Of a stretch of DNA of 64,000 bases, positions 13,901 through 23,500 are shown piece by piece. This DNA comes from Symbiodinium kawagutii. Lineage: Eukaryota; Sar; Dinophyceae; Suessiales; Symbiodiniaceae. The notes below the pieces were generated by a model, which saw only the letters and a program-made list of their open reading frames with translations, made no database searches and was not told the DNA's origin. Every line of letters starts with the position of its first letter. Within the stretch, counting starts at the first letter, position 1. The DNA is taken from the NCBI GenBank assembly GCA_009767595.1, contig VSDK01028395.1:325687-389686 (forward strand). Direction: 5' to 3'. A program made the position numbers and the translations under genes.

Positions 13901-16900
13901 GAAAGGTTCACAGGGGATTGTAACCCCAATTATCATGCAATGTGTCTTCACTTTGGAGTGGTAACCACAACTATCGTGTAACCCCGGGAGCTAGACCCAT
14001 GTTGCCACCACTCCAAAAAAGTGCACCACAACACAGGCCCAAGTCCAGCTCTCGGAATGCCAAAATGCTCACTCATCACTCGTCGAACTGAGTCCTTGTG
14101 TGGCAGGGACTTGCTTCTAAGGGATCTACAACCTGTTGCCGATACCAACGACCTTCAGTCACTACTCTCATAACTTGGAACTGAGGCGCTTGATTCCATA
14201 CCCTTTTTTCATGTCATTTCCGGGGTCTCAGGGTTCGCTTTCAAGCTGTCTTCCTGCAAGTCCACATGTCTCAAGAGATTTTTGAGGCAGAGCAAATCAA
14301 CCACCGTGCATATGGTGAGTCACTCACACTGATGCCACATGATGCCACCATGATGCGGCCATCATTCAGGACATGCGGCGTCATGTGGCTTTCATTCATG
14401 CGCACCACCGTCTTCGGAACCATGTGGGTGTTTCTCAAAATGGGGGCACCCCTAAATCACCCATTATCTACCATTAGTAGTAACATGTAGTAACAAACTA
14501 AAATCACCCTCCATCAATCATTTAAGTGGTAAAACAACTATTTTTTGGGGTGCCCCATTGTAAGAAACCATCATGTGGCAGTCACCAAGAGTCTGCACAC
14601 ACCGGAGCCGCAGCAACTTCAATCACGGGAGGTGCATCGGTGTCCAAAATGTACCACTTGCCTTTCCTGGGCGTGGGGCTCTCGCAAAGCTACAGTAGTA
14701 ACCTTCGGTGGTTTCTAAAGCCATATGGCTGTTTCTCAAAATAGGGAGCCCCAAAAATGGTTGGTTAATTACTACAAATGACTATTAATGGATGATTGGG
14801 GGGTACCCATATTTTGAGAAACCACCATATTACTGGAAATGGTTAATGAACTGAGTGAGAACTGGGGGTCCCCCTATGACTTGAGATACCACCATATAAC
14901 TGGCAAAGTTGGTGAGTAATAAAGTAATTCACAGTGATTCCATGTCCTAGCTTGCAACTATCTCAGCTCACTGTTTACGCTATCAGTGCATGACATTTTG
15001 CCCGCTCAGATGTCCAGCTGCAGTGCTCCGAGTTTCCCATAGTATTGTGTGCCGCAGGCTCCTCCACTGATGAACAACCTCCTGTCCACGACCACCGCTA
15101 CATGGCCCGCACGGCGGGCGGGACCGCGACAAGACGAGGCCGCGTCTGCTGAGGGCTCCCGTTCAGTCATGTCGGAGGCTTGAACGCAAAGAAACCAAGA
15201 CTGCTCTTTGGGATCCTTGGTGCCAAGAACTTCTCCACTGGTTCAAACATGTTCAAAGGGATTGTCAAATGACAAATCTGGTATGCGGCATTAGCTGCAC
15301 AACAAACATCAAAAAATAATTAAACAAATGCAGGATTTGTAGTTCACATTCGCTCAAAACGTAGGAAAAGTGAAATGTTTGCTGAAATTGCCAGCGCCAA
15401 TTCGATTTTCCTTTCCAGCCCGCCACCCAGGAACACCAGCTGCAATACCCTTTACCTTCATGCCGCCCAAGTGACGTAGACATGCACATCATTGAAGCAT
15501 CTGGTGGTATGCCCAGAGCCTCCAAATAGATAGAGGCAGTCTCGGATAATGGACCTGAGCTGCTGCACTCAGACCGTGGAAAATATGGGGAAGAACAACC
15601 ATGGACAACCCATTCTGATAGGTTTAGAAGGTTGGCAAGCACCCTTACAGTGGGTTATTCTACCATGTTCTACCCAACACCAAGCGGTGTACATCCCACA
15701 GGAACCGACCTACCCAAAGGGTTTCGACCCAACTGACCAGCTGAACCTGCAGCATTTCCAAGCTATCAACAACCAGCTGCCCACGTTCGGCGCTGCCCAG
15801 GCGCAAGGTCATGCCTGCACGGGCTTGTGGTGCATATCCACTGGGTCTCAGCATGGTCCACCTCGATTGCAGATATGCTGCAGGCTGCTGAAGATTGCGG
15901 GAAGGCGAGGGGTGTGCAGTGACTGTGTTGCCCTGAAAATCTATGTGCCTAGGTGATGTGGATAATTTGTCCATGTGTTGTTTATGTTAGTGTTTATATG
16001 TTTTGTGCTTCACGGTGCATCTGTCCGCGTGTGTGTCTATCTGTACGCAGCCTGCAAGTACTTACATATGTGAATCTGCATGTACTTATGGATTTACAGT
16101 ACGTACTGAAATCATGCTTGTTTGTCGTTGGAAACCACCATTTCGGGACACATCTAGGGTCCTATCTTTGACTTGGAAACTATCCCAGCTCTCGTCTCAT
16201 GGAGGTCTCAACCCTGTTGTTGCAAGATACCGCCAGCACCACCCATCCATTCTTCCAACCACACCCATCCAACCACCCATCCAACCACCCATCCAACCAC
16301 CCATCCAACCCAAAGCTCCCACCGCAATCGCCACCAAGCAACACATTGTCTCGGGTGTCCAGCACGTACAGGTCATTCAGCCGTTTGCCTTGGACTCTGC
16401 GATTCAGCTACCTTTCCGAATCTTTGGAACCGTGTACCATGTCCAATTGATTGTTTTTCTAGCTTGTTTCCCAATTTCATTGAGCATCATCTTTCCCAAT
16501 TTAATTGAGCATCATGTTTCCCAATTTAGAACAGATTGCTGCACTTCATGTCCTTTTGTCTGCAGAAAAGCTGCTGGGAAACGCAACACTTAGTCAGTGT
16601 AGCCGAAGAACAAACGGATGTCGCATTTGACATTTAAAGCGGAAAGGAGTTTCTCTTACGAGGAATCGGTAGCCAGCAAATCAGACTCTGAGTGCCAGCT
16701 ACCCCAATTTCTGTACGAAGATGTTCCTTGCAAAGCCCATCGAGTTACCGATGTTATTTTTTCGAATGTACCATGATCTTTCGCACCAAAGAGCCATTCC
16801 CAACCGCTGGAAAACAACCCAAACCACGGATATCACTCACCTTTCGGTCGAACAAAAAAACCTCCGTCCCCAGTTGTGACCAGTCCCAAGGCCTCGTGGC

Positions 16901-19900
16901 TGCCCATCCCAAGGCCGGCAAGTGTGGCATCCCAAGGCGGCAAGTGACCTCCATCCCAACCCCCAAAGATGTAGAGGCGAAACTGATCCACTGCCGAGGC
17001 GTGATTGGCGCGGGGCGGCGGTTGCTCCCCCGCCGTCTTCACGGGGAACCAGGTCTCGGTGGTGAGATCCAACCCATGGAGGTCCTGAGAGCGAGAGATC
17101 GATCCAGCGAACACCGGAGAACTGCAGTGATCTTACCACGGAAATATGATATGTATATATATATATATATATGCTCATTACATTTTATTACCAGAACCAA
17201 CTGGTGGCTGATGAGGTAGGGGGTTGTTAGCATAAGCAGCTGGTGGCCAGTGAAATACAAGGGGTTGTGATTGGGTTTGTTGAGATTAGGATCTCTCTTT
17301 ATCAACACAATAGTCATATGTATAGGGTGAGATACGTCGTGACTAGAAGGGATTACATGGACATTGGATATCAGGTCTGAGCGATTTGATGTGTACGCGA
17401 ATATCTCATTCGATAATATGAGACTGCTGTCAACTGTTATAGCAGCTGGTTGTTAATGATCAGAATGATGTAACATGCAGTTGTTGGACCAAGGCTGGTA
17501 ATTGATCTATATAAAGAACTTAAACATGGGGGATATTCTAATCTAGGATTAATTGTTTAGCATTTGACATATGTTCACATGAGATGTAGGCAATCTGATC
17601 ACACGCACGATTCATGCATATAATCATTCATTCATGATCATATATGTTGATGTGATGCATGCATCTTGTGCTGTATATCATACTTTTCTTGCTATTGAAG
17701 CCATAGTTCTGGCACTCAAATGAATGGACAGCCCTGAGCATAGCCATTGCTATCCATTCTGGGTGGCTGTTTCTGAATGGCTTCGTCACCGGCAAAAGAT
17801 GGCTGACCAAGAGTCATTCAAATACGCACGACCATCTCCACCGCGGAAAACCAGCAAGTTCGATTTGCCCACCAAATCAGCCGTATGCATATTGCAAGGG
17901 CCTGTGCAAAAAGCAGCCTTTCACCATTGGACTGTTTGGAGCTATAAGCTTCAGGTCAGGTCAGTTATAGTATACACAGCGAGTGAATCCGAATGATTCT
18001 CAATGTTTGAAATGAATGCGTCAAGAAAATATCGTGTACCCGGTAACATTCAGTGTGAGATACAGCAAGGTGCAACAGACCCGTTCCGAACTCCATGACT
18101 TCTTGGCACAGCATCCCATCACAGCACACAGTGCATGTCACCATCGTTGCCGCCTGGTGGTTCACCGCTGAATCTGGGCAACGCCCATCTCAAGGGGTTC
18201 AGGTGCAGGAGGTGCATGTCCTGAGGGCCAAGGATGGGCAATGACGTCCGCAACGCTTCCAAGTGATGGTTTATGCAAAGAGATAGCATGTAAAGAAATG
18301 AACATATCGATTGATATTGATTGAATTATTTGATATGGGTTCTATTCATGGAACATGGGGAATGCCACTTCATTTTGACATTTTGAAAGGGCAAACCCCC
18401 CATTTTTCAAAACGACGAATGGCAAACACAATCAATCAAAGACCTTGAACTCTCAGGCTCACGAACTTCCGCCAGGTCAACCCTTCCAAATGGCTAAGAA
18501 GTTCCGCCAGGTCAACCCTTCCAAATGGCTCCGATTTCAACAATGGAAGGAGATGTTGACACATGGAAGTCATGGGAGCCGAGCATCTCCAGCGGCCAGT
18601 GGCCCATTGCCCAGCCAGCCACCCAGGATGAGAATGGACTCACCCAGCAGGGTGGCAGAGTGTCCGTTGCGGCCACTGGGCTTCACGCCCATGACCTGGG
18701 CAAACATGCAACCCGAAAACAGCCATGGAAACAGCGACATGAGATTTTCTGAAGTTCGAACAGGCTGGGAAATGATATGACATGATATGAAATGATTATT
18801 TGAGTACCATAGTGGGATGCAGTGAGTTAGATCAGTTTTGAACACATCTATCAACGAGGTATCAAACGACCCAAATTTTCAATCATTTTCTGTGGTTGCT
18901 ATTTAAGTCATACAAACACAGGTAGATCCCATGCAGTGTATGCAGGCTGCATAATATGTCACGATCCCAGCTGCTACTCTGAAGATGCGTCAGTCAACTC
19001 CATCCAATTGCAGTGTTGACCGTGTATAGCAACAGTCTCTGAAGATTCCAACAATGATTGATGATGATCGGTTCTCCTGTTTCGCAGGTTTCAATGCCAA
19101 ACCATGTCCTACATGACCCAACGCCTTCAAACCGCAGTTGGAAGCGTTCCCAGGACACGATTCTTGCAAGACGGTTTGGGGGGTACCGATCTCTTCGATA
19201 TTCATCCACTACTGTCATGGCACATGCCGCGTCAGCTGGCAGAGCTGGCGCCCAGACAGGGTCATCTGTACAGCTAAGTGGCTTCGGGTTGTCTCCATTC
19301 CATTGAATGAAGATCGAAGACGTAGAGCTCGTTGTGGTTCTTTTGGCCATCATAGCCGCCTCAACGCCACCAGAAAATGATAGAAAGTGTCCATCCAATC
19401 CAAGTTGAAGAATTTTGAAGGATTTCCAGCCCATGCTTGCTTTTTAAGCATCAAGTCCTAGTCATCACTCGCCAACCCTAAAAACCATCAGCCACCAGGT
19501 GATTCGGCTTGCCCCGGTTGCCCCTCCAAGGCACCAAAGACAAAGACCTCGTTTCCCACGGGCGTTGCCGTGTGGTTTTTGGTCGAGGGGATCTCCAGCA
19601 GCTCAAAAGGCACGGACGAATGGACGGACCACGACGTGTGATGACACGAGAAGACCTGCCGCTGCAGCGCCGCATCGCGGGAAAACCTACGGTGAAAGTC
19701 GCTACACCCAGCCCATCAACCACAGTCAAAATTCTATAAAAATTCCAACTCATTGGCAAACTGTCAGGTTTTAACTCGCTCTCAAGTAGCTGTAGTTTCT
19801 CTCAGAGAGATTTGGAAACCACCTGAACTGCTGCAAGCTGGGAGTTTCTCAGTGACCGAGGGGACTGTCCGTGCAGCTTCCGCGCTAAGAAGCACATTAG

Positions 19901-20137
19901 GATGGTTGAGTGAAGAGGAAAGCCCATCATGGCATGAATGAATAATCAATTAGAATGTATTTATCTATCTGGTGTGTGTATATGCGTATGTACATTGCGT
20001 TTGCAAACCCCTTAAGCCCCAAGCAACAGTTGTGAATTGTCTTCAATGCCTGATGATTTGGGTGTGCGAACCTTGGCGGCAACGCCACCAGCATCTGCAC
20101 CAGTGTCTGTACTACCATCTTGGGCATTCACCGACAT
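7836..20137 (-). CDS. Kelch-BTB-BACK protein, 14 exons, C-terminus not resolved (gene A)
   Basis: Reconstructed from exons, 5' to 3': 20137-20072, 19661-19535, 19359-19283, 18695-18585, 17084-16949, 16388-16343, 15861-15778, 15554-15476, 15215-15019, 12290-12190, 11336-11246, 10272-10181, 9190-9135, 7901-7836. They sum to 1329 nt (443 codons) in one frame. Residues about 50-310 carry five Kelch motifs (FGGYDG, LGGWLG, FGGWDG, FGGSGH, SGGACG), each preceded by an R/K..H segment and mostly followed by a Leu-Asp and Trp strand. Then comes a BTB/POZ domain ([23 protein letters not shown]) and a BACK domain ([25 protein letters not shown]). In known families BTB-BACK proteins dimerise and bind Cullin-3 while Kelch blades hold the substrate; that role is inferred here. 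Kelch before BTB is the order of LZTR1. The gene starts 231 bp after the stop of gene B. Introns use GT, GC and one GA donor. Confidence 0.85.
7902..9134 (-). other. Intron of gene A (1.2 kb)
   Basis: Lies between two BACK exons that join to a standard domain. The plus-strand open frames of up to 97 codons inside it are therefore chance. It contains the family-1 element at 8645-8756. Confidence 0.6.
8645..8756. mobile_element. MITE-like element, family 1
   Basis: Left end TGGTGGTTTCTCAAAATGAG, right end CCCTATGTTGAGAAACACC, inverted. The interior has ATCATCC and AACCATCCATTT words shared with other copies. Sits in an intron of gene A. Confidence 0.7.
9135..9190 (-). CDS. Gene A exon 13: BACK domain first helix
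   Basis: Acceptor CTCAG at 9191; reads [18 protein letters not shown] with a 2-nt lead-in. This is the 3-box/BACK start that follows AADQF of exon 12. To keep the normal 11-residue spacing between CEK and ENV, the donor must be GA (GAA then GATCTT), a non-canonical dinoflagellate-type donor. A GT donor 15 nt further on would insert DLWP residues and also keeps frame. Confidence 0.8.
9191..10180 (-). other. Intron of gene A (990 bp)
   Basis: Flanked by exons 12 and 13, whose join is fixed by the BTB/BACK alignment. Open frames on either strand inside it (for example 9652-9960 minus) are chance. Confidence 0.65.
10181..10272 (-). CDS. Gene A exon 12: end of BTB, start of BACK
   Basis: Acceptor CCAAG at 10273; reads [17 protein letters not shown], then [13 protein letters not shown], donor GTTTCT. 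FIYTG is the standard last strand of a BTB domain. The junction with exon 11 restores ALLE-FIYTG exactly, which fixes both splice sites. Confidence 0.9.
10273..11245 (-). other. Intron of gene A (973 bp)
   Basis: GT donor GTTGCT and CAAG acceptor. AT-rich; nothing else recognised. Confidence 0.65.
11246..11336 (-). CDS. Gene A exon 11: central BTB domain
   Basis: Acceptor CGCAG at 11337; reads [19 protein letters not shown], then [11 protein letters not shown], donor GT. GMRES and the [16 protein letters not shown] strand-helix are typical of BTB/POZ domains. Exon length is 91 nt (phase 1 in, phase 2 out). Confidence 0.9.
11337..12189 (-). other. Intron of gene A (853 bp)
   Basis: GTGGGG donor and CGCAG acceptor. 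Near its donor end it carries a run of imperfect AGGGTCCCT/AAGGGTCCC copies (about 12084-12131). Otherwise AT-rich. Confidence 0.65.
12190..12290 (-). CDS. Gene A exon 10: start of BTB domain
   Basis: Acceptor GCTAAG at 12291; reads [33 protein letters not shown], then GT donor. [14 protein letters not shown] and AHRMLL are the defining first strands of BTB/POZ. The 3' neighbour completes FSDYFRRAF. Confidence 0.92.
12303..12360. repeat. Minisatellite, about 12-bp units
   Basis: Repeats of GGAGAAGGTATGGAGAAG-type units. On the minus strand this is a CT-rich tract that ends about 12 bp before the acceptor of the BTB exon, so it probably supplies the polypyrimidine tract. Confidence 0.7.
14422..14577. 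mobile_element. MITE-like element, family 1 (long copy)
   Basis: Left GTGGGTGTTTCTCAAAATGG, right CCCCATTGTAAGAAACCATC, inverted. About 155 bp, longer than other copies. Located in the Kelch-BTB intron. Confidence 0.65.
14724..14829. mobile_element. MITE-like element, family 1
   Basis: Left CTGTTTCTCAAAATAGGGAG, right CCCATATTTTGAGAAACCAC, nearly perfect inverted ends, with CCAAAAATGGTTGG and AATGGATGATTGGGG inside. A further half copy follows at about 14859-14895. Confidence 0.75.
15019..15215 (-). CDS. Gene A exon 9: fifth Kelch unit
   Basis: Acceptor CACCAAG at 15216; reads [12 protein letters not shown], then a Ser/Ala-rich loop, [19 protein letters not shown] and [20 protein letters not shown] completes the previous Kelch strand and RAGH...ISGG starts the next. 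The 3' end is uncertain: the GC donor at 15018 (CA then GCTGGA) joins directly to [10 protein letters not shown] of the BTB exon in phase, but other donors just downstream are possible. Confidence 0.78.
15476..15554 (-). CDS. Gene A exon 8: fourth Kelch motif
   Basis: Acceptor GCTCAG at 15555; reads [27 protein letters not shown] donor. LYLFGG plus FNDVHVY is a textbook Kelch strand pair. Confidence 0.88.
15778..15861 (-). CDS. Gene A exon 7: Kelch inter-strand segment
   Basis: Acceptor AATCGAG at 15862; reads [18 protein letters not shown], then [17 protein letters not shown] is the Kelch signature preceding the next diglycine. Donor is GC (CA then GCTGGT), fixed by phase with exon 8. Confidence 0.83.
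16258..16312. repeat. ACCCATCCAACC minisatellite
   Basis: Four to five tandem copies of a 12-bp CCACCCATCCAA unit in the intron between exons 6 and 7 of gene A. Confidence 0.8.
16343..16388 (-). CDS. Gene A exon 6: 46-nt Kelch micro-exon
   Basis: Acceptor TCCAAG at 16389, GT donor GTTGCT; reads [14 protein letters not shown]. Together with its neighbours it gives [26 protein letters not shown], exactly one Kelch unit with the usual four residues between LDT and W. That spacing fixes both borders. Confidence 0.87.
16949..17084 (-). CDS. Gene A exon 5: third Kelch motif
   Basis: Acceptor CTCTCAG at 17085; reads [47 protein letters not shown] donor. Contains the full LD...W...PPPRANH...IFGG Kelch pattern. 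Confidence 0.92.
17155..17173. repeat. (TA)n microsatellite
   Basis: Short alternating TA run in an intron of gene A. Confidence 0.8.
18461..18530. repeat. Direct repeat of about 36 bp
   Basis: The segment starting TTCCGCCAGGTCAACCCTTC occurs twice in tandem, just 3' (minus strand) of Kelch exon 4, inside the intron. Confidence 0.8.
18585..18695 (-). CDS. Gene A exon 4: second Kelch motif
   Basis: Acceptor GCCCAG at 18696; reads [37 protein letters not shown]. Donor GC (GAT then GCTCGG) gives GD-DLHGLDL; a GA donor three bases earlier gives G-DLHGLDL. Both keep frame. Confidence 0.88.
19283..19359 (-). CDS. Gene A exon 3: first Kelch strand pair
   Basis: Acceptor GTTGAG at 19360; reads [25 protein letters not shown]. 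In phase it completes VFVFGGYDG. No GT donor lies before the in-frame stop, so a GC donor (GAA then GCCACT) is required; this also gives normal W-to-R Kelch spacing. Confidence 0.87.
19535..19661 (-). CDS. Gene A exon 2: N-terminal segment and first Kelch strand
   Basis: Reads [44 protein letters not shown] donor. The acceptor is probably CTGCAG at 19664-19662, which is phase 0 as exon 1 requires. TAG at 19687 and CAG at 19656 are alternatives. [17 protein letters not shown] is a clear Kelch start. Confidence 0.78.
20072..20137 (-). CDS. Gene A exon 1 with start codon
   Basis: ATG at 20137; 22 codons ([18 protein letters not shown], then VAAK) to a GT donor. The same frame has a TGA 42 nt upstream and no AG acceptor between that stop and the ATG, so this must be a first coding exon if it is coding. 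The sequence is low in hydrophobics, with no targeting signal. Confidence 0.6.
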
Positions 20138-20368
20138 GGACCCCGCCCCACGGCGACAGATGGCCCGAGGCGGCACACATCAGCTGATGGTCCGAGGCTT
20201 GGCAAAAAGAAAGATACACAGATGCTGTCACTTGGAGATGTGGTCTGGTTGCATCTATCATTATCTATCCGATTGAAGGATGAGCGTCGTATGTTCGACA
20301 CAAATCATGTTTCATGCTGTTGAGGCCTGCTCAGAACATCAAGACACTTGATCAGTTGAGAGATAGCG
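20138..20368 (-). other. Intergenic spacer between gene B stop and gene A start
   Basis: 231 bp separate the TGA ending gene B from the ATG of gene A on the same strand. No TATA-like box is evident. In dinoflagellates, same-strand neighbours are typically trans-spliced individually. I did not find a spliced-leader relic here. Confidence 0.5.
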
Positions 20369-20508
20369 TCATGATACTGTGCGGCAATGCCTGTAGCTGG
20401 AAAAATCCGTAGACCATGCGCTTGTTGCTTTGGTTTGTTCACTTCTTGAAGGATCAACAGTCTTCCAGCTAGCCACAGCAGCGCACAAGCAGTCATCAGC
20501 CGGGCGAT
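20369..20508 (-). CDS. Gene B last exon with stop
   Basis: Acceptor CTTGCAG at 20509; phase-1 entry; reads RPADDCLCAAVASWKTVD and on to TGA at 20371-20369. An overlapping frame (GRLLILQEVN) faintly resembles a Kelch strand but lacks the diglycine, and the phase from exon 36 supports the first reading. Confidence 0.5.
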
Positions 20509-23500
20509 CTGCAAGGGCGCAAGGGCAATCAGGATCCAAGCACCACATTCCCAAGCTTTCAAAGGCGGCTGGGCAACTCATTCCATGGGCTACCCCTTCC
20601 AGCAGTGAGCTCCTATCAACCTGCTTATTGACCATGATCAACTTTTGGGCGCCCTGGTTCCAAAGCTTGCAATGACTGAGGGAAAAGGCTTCTGGAGAGC
20701 AGGGACACCGGAAAGTGGTCATGAAAATTACACAGGTGCATAATTCCGGTTGTTAATATCAACCATTGCGAATGATGAACAGCCACTATCGATAGGTATC
20801 AGCTATATGCATGGGTTTGTTCAGAAACGGTGTATCCCGAAAATTGATGGTTTTGCCATCAGAAGTCAGAGAGAAATCTGACAGATTGCGTTGCTCCTCT
20901 ACTGAAAGAACTAAAAGTGAGCCTCTTGGCTTCTCTTCTCAGGGAACCGGGTTCGACCAGTTTCAGTGGATGTTGACCCAGTTTTGTCTTGAGATGGACC
21001 TGAAACTCCTGCGCTGCGTGTATAACATCAAAAATCCAACCCTACCAGTCAGTAGAAAGGTGTCAAAACAACTGGATCCAACCTGAGTTTTTCATTGTGG
21101 ACATCTGCTGTGGCACCCAGCTGCCCTGAGATTCCCGACTCGCTCTCTTGTCCACGAACCTGTTGCACCTGGAGGTGCCAAGGTTCATACGTCATCCTCA
21201 ATAGTTTCTATGCATCAATCATTCATGATGAATTACAGTTACTAACATTTCACAATTTACCGTTAAAGATGAATCATTATAATCATCACTAATCATCATC
21301 AGCCTCATGAATGATTTTTCACCATCATTTATCACTTTCCTCATCAAGACTGAATCAGTATCATTACAGCAATCATTCTGATTAATTATCATGAATCATT
21401 CTCGTAGTCATCATGACATCATTATAGTCATCATGAATCATTATATAATCATCATGAATCATTGTCATAGAATATCAGGGTCATTCATCATTACACAATC
21501 ATTCACCATTCACACTTAGTCCTTACACCAATGACAAGGTCTACCGCTTGGCCGCTTCGCCTCCGCTCGTCTGCGCTCCACATGGCGACGGTGGTGCCTC
21601 AGCACGGTCACCTGCACGGTCACCTGCTCACAATCTTGGTGGCTTTAAGTGGGTGAAGCCGTTGCCAAAGGCCGTTGCTAAAAGCTAATCAGTGATTGCT
21701 AAAGGCCTTGCTATAAGCAGGAAATGGGATCCAAGCACCTTAGTAGAACTTTAATGGCTTTAGTGGGTGTATGGTATAGCAATCTCAAAAACGCGAAAAA
21801 AAAAATATACAGCAGAAGTTAGTGGCTGGAAGCCACCCAGCAATGTACCAGTAGGGACGGGATGCATTCCGCAGAATGGACTTGCTCATAGTAAGAGTCC
21901 CCATCTGAGGCATGAATTCAGATTCTGGGGAATAATTCCATGCCATGTGCTTGGACTTGTCAATTACCTCCATGCTCAGATTCCATGCCCCAATCTGAGG
22001 CCCAAACTCTTTTCGACGCTCATCCTGGCTGCCAGATTTGACCGGGGGTCGTCGTAACATAAATCAACCAGAAAATTGTTGCTGGAACAATGGTACTAAG
22101 CAGTATAGTTGACACTGTTTAATTGCATCCAATTGCTGCTTTTTTGCTGAATCGTAGCTGCTACTATTGCTGGAACCAGCTTGCATTTCAAACAGGAGAA
22201 AGGGGAGTGATGCTTATCTTCAGCTTTGAGGTAAATAATACCACCTGCATGCATGGTCCAAGTGCGAGTTTGCCACTATCAGGTTGAAATTGAGATCATG
22301 TGAAGATCCAACCACCTCTTTATACAAGCAGCAACAAAGTTCCCGCAAATCAAATTGTGCAGAGCAATGATAGAGGTTGAAACTCACGACTCCATCAAAA
22401 AAGGTTTCCGCTTCGGTCTCAATTTTATGACACTGAGACACTTCCGCATAGAACCAGTCAAACAGAAAAACCATTGATATCTTTGTAGATCAATAAAACC
22501 GTTGATATCAATAAAACCATTGAAAACCTCTAGATCCATTGACATCTTTGCTACCACTGCTTTTGAGCTCAAAGGCTTCACCCACACCCCTTCCAAGGCC
22601 CCCGATCCATTTTCGGCGCCTCATTCCGCTTCCTCCGGGAGGGGAGACATGGAGATCCAGTAACAAGCGGGTTCCAACATGCACCAGTCAGCTATTCATC
22701 CGGTGAAAAAGAATCCATGAGACTCCACCAATCCTGTGATGTGAAGGGTTTGGGATGATATTTTTTTTCAGAGATGGGTGGTTTCAATTGGTTTCAGAGG
22801 TCATATCACATCACCAGTGGGATGGAATCCACTCAAACTTCTAGCCAATGACAGCAGTGGTAGCACCTGGCTGGCCATCGGTGGCAGTTTCCCATCACTG
22901 GTTCTGAGCTCAAAGTGCCTCAATGGTAATTCACCATCATGGCAAATGGCAAACCCTTTCTGGGATGGCGAAGTTGGTATTGAAAGCGGGAGATGTCCAT
23001 AACTTCAGGTCCCACAGGGCAGGTGGGAAAACAGTTTGGATCTCTTGGTGCACTCATCATCGGAGACCCTCAAACCCAGCAGGAACCGACCCTGAGGAGG
23101 AAACCAACTGGTCGGTTGATATATGTCGTACCTGTACCATCCCATCCCGTCTCGTATCATCTAGTGCACCTCGATATGGCCGATTACATAGTCACCAGAT
23201 GCCACCAGTTCAAGCAACAGTTACGCCTCAATCCCAGCCACCAACACTGGCAGGGCTTGGCCTAGATGGGCTTCGGCTCATCATTTGCCAGCGCTCCTGT
23301 CGAACTTGGGACTTAGAAGGTGATTTGGGATATGATTCATAGAATGCTCATAGGACATGTCACCAAATGCTCCACCTTTGCTATGGTGTGACATCCTCCA
23401 ATCAACCGGTCTCCACAAGTCAACTTCCAGCTTCGCGAATGCTGGGGGTGCCCTGATGAGCGACAAAAGAATAGTCGGCACTCCAGCTGATGGTAGTGAA

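Larger units (their letters stand above)
12291..15018 (-). other. Intron of gene A (2.7 kb)
   Basis: Joins the fifth Kelch unit to the BTB domain if no small exon is hidden inside. It contains two family-1 elements (14422, 14724) and a pyrimidine-rich minisatellite at 12303-12360 next to the acceptor. A coding-like minus-strand frame at about 12750-12810 ([10 protein letters not shown]) did not fit in phase. Confidence 0.55.

Noticed and set aside
16003..16593. 196-codon plus-strand open frame
   Set aside because: It lies over minus-strand Kelch exon 6 and a CCATCCAACC minisatellite; the interior is repeat-derived and has no domain.
20430..20508. Extra Kelch strand (GRLLILQEVN)
   Set aside because: Lacks the diglycine and the preceding R..H motif; the alternative frame continues gene B to a stop.
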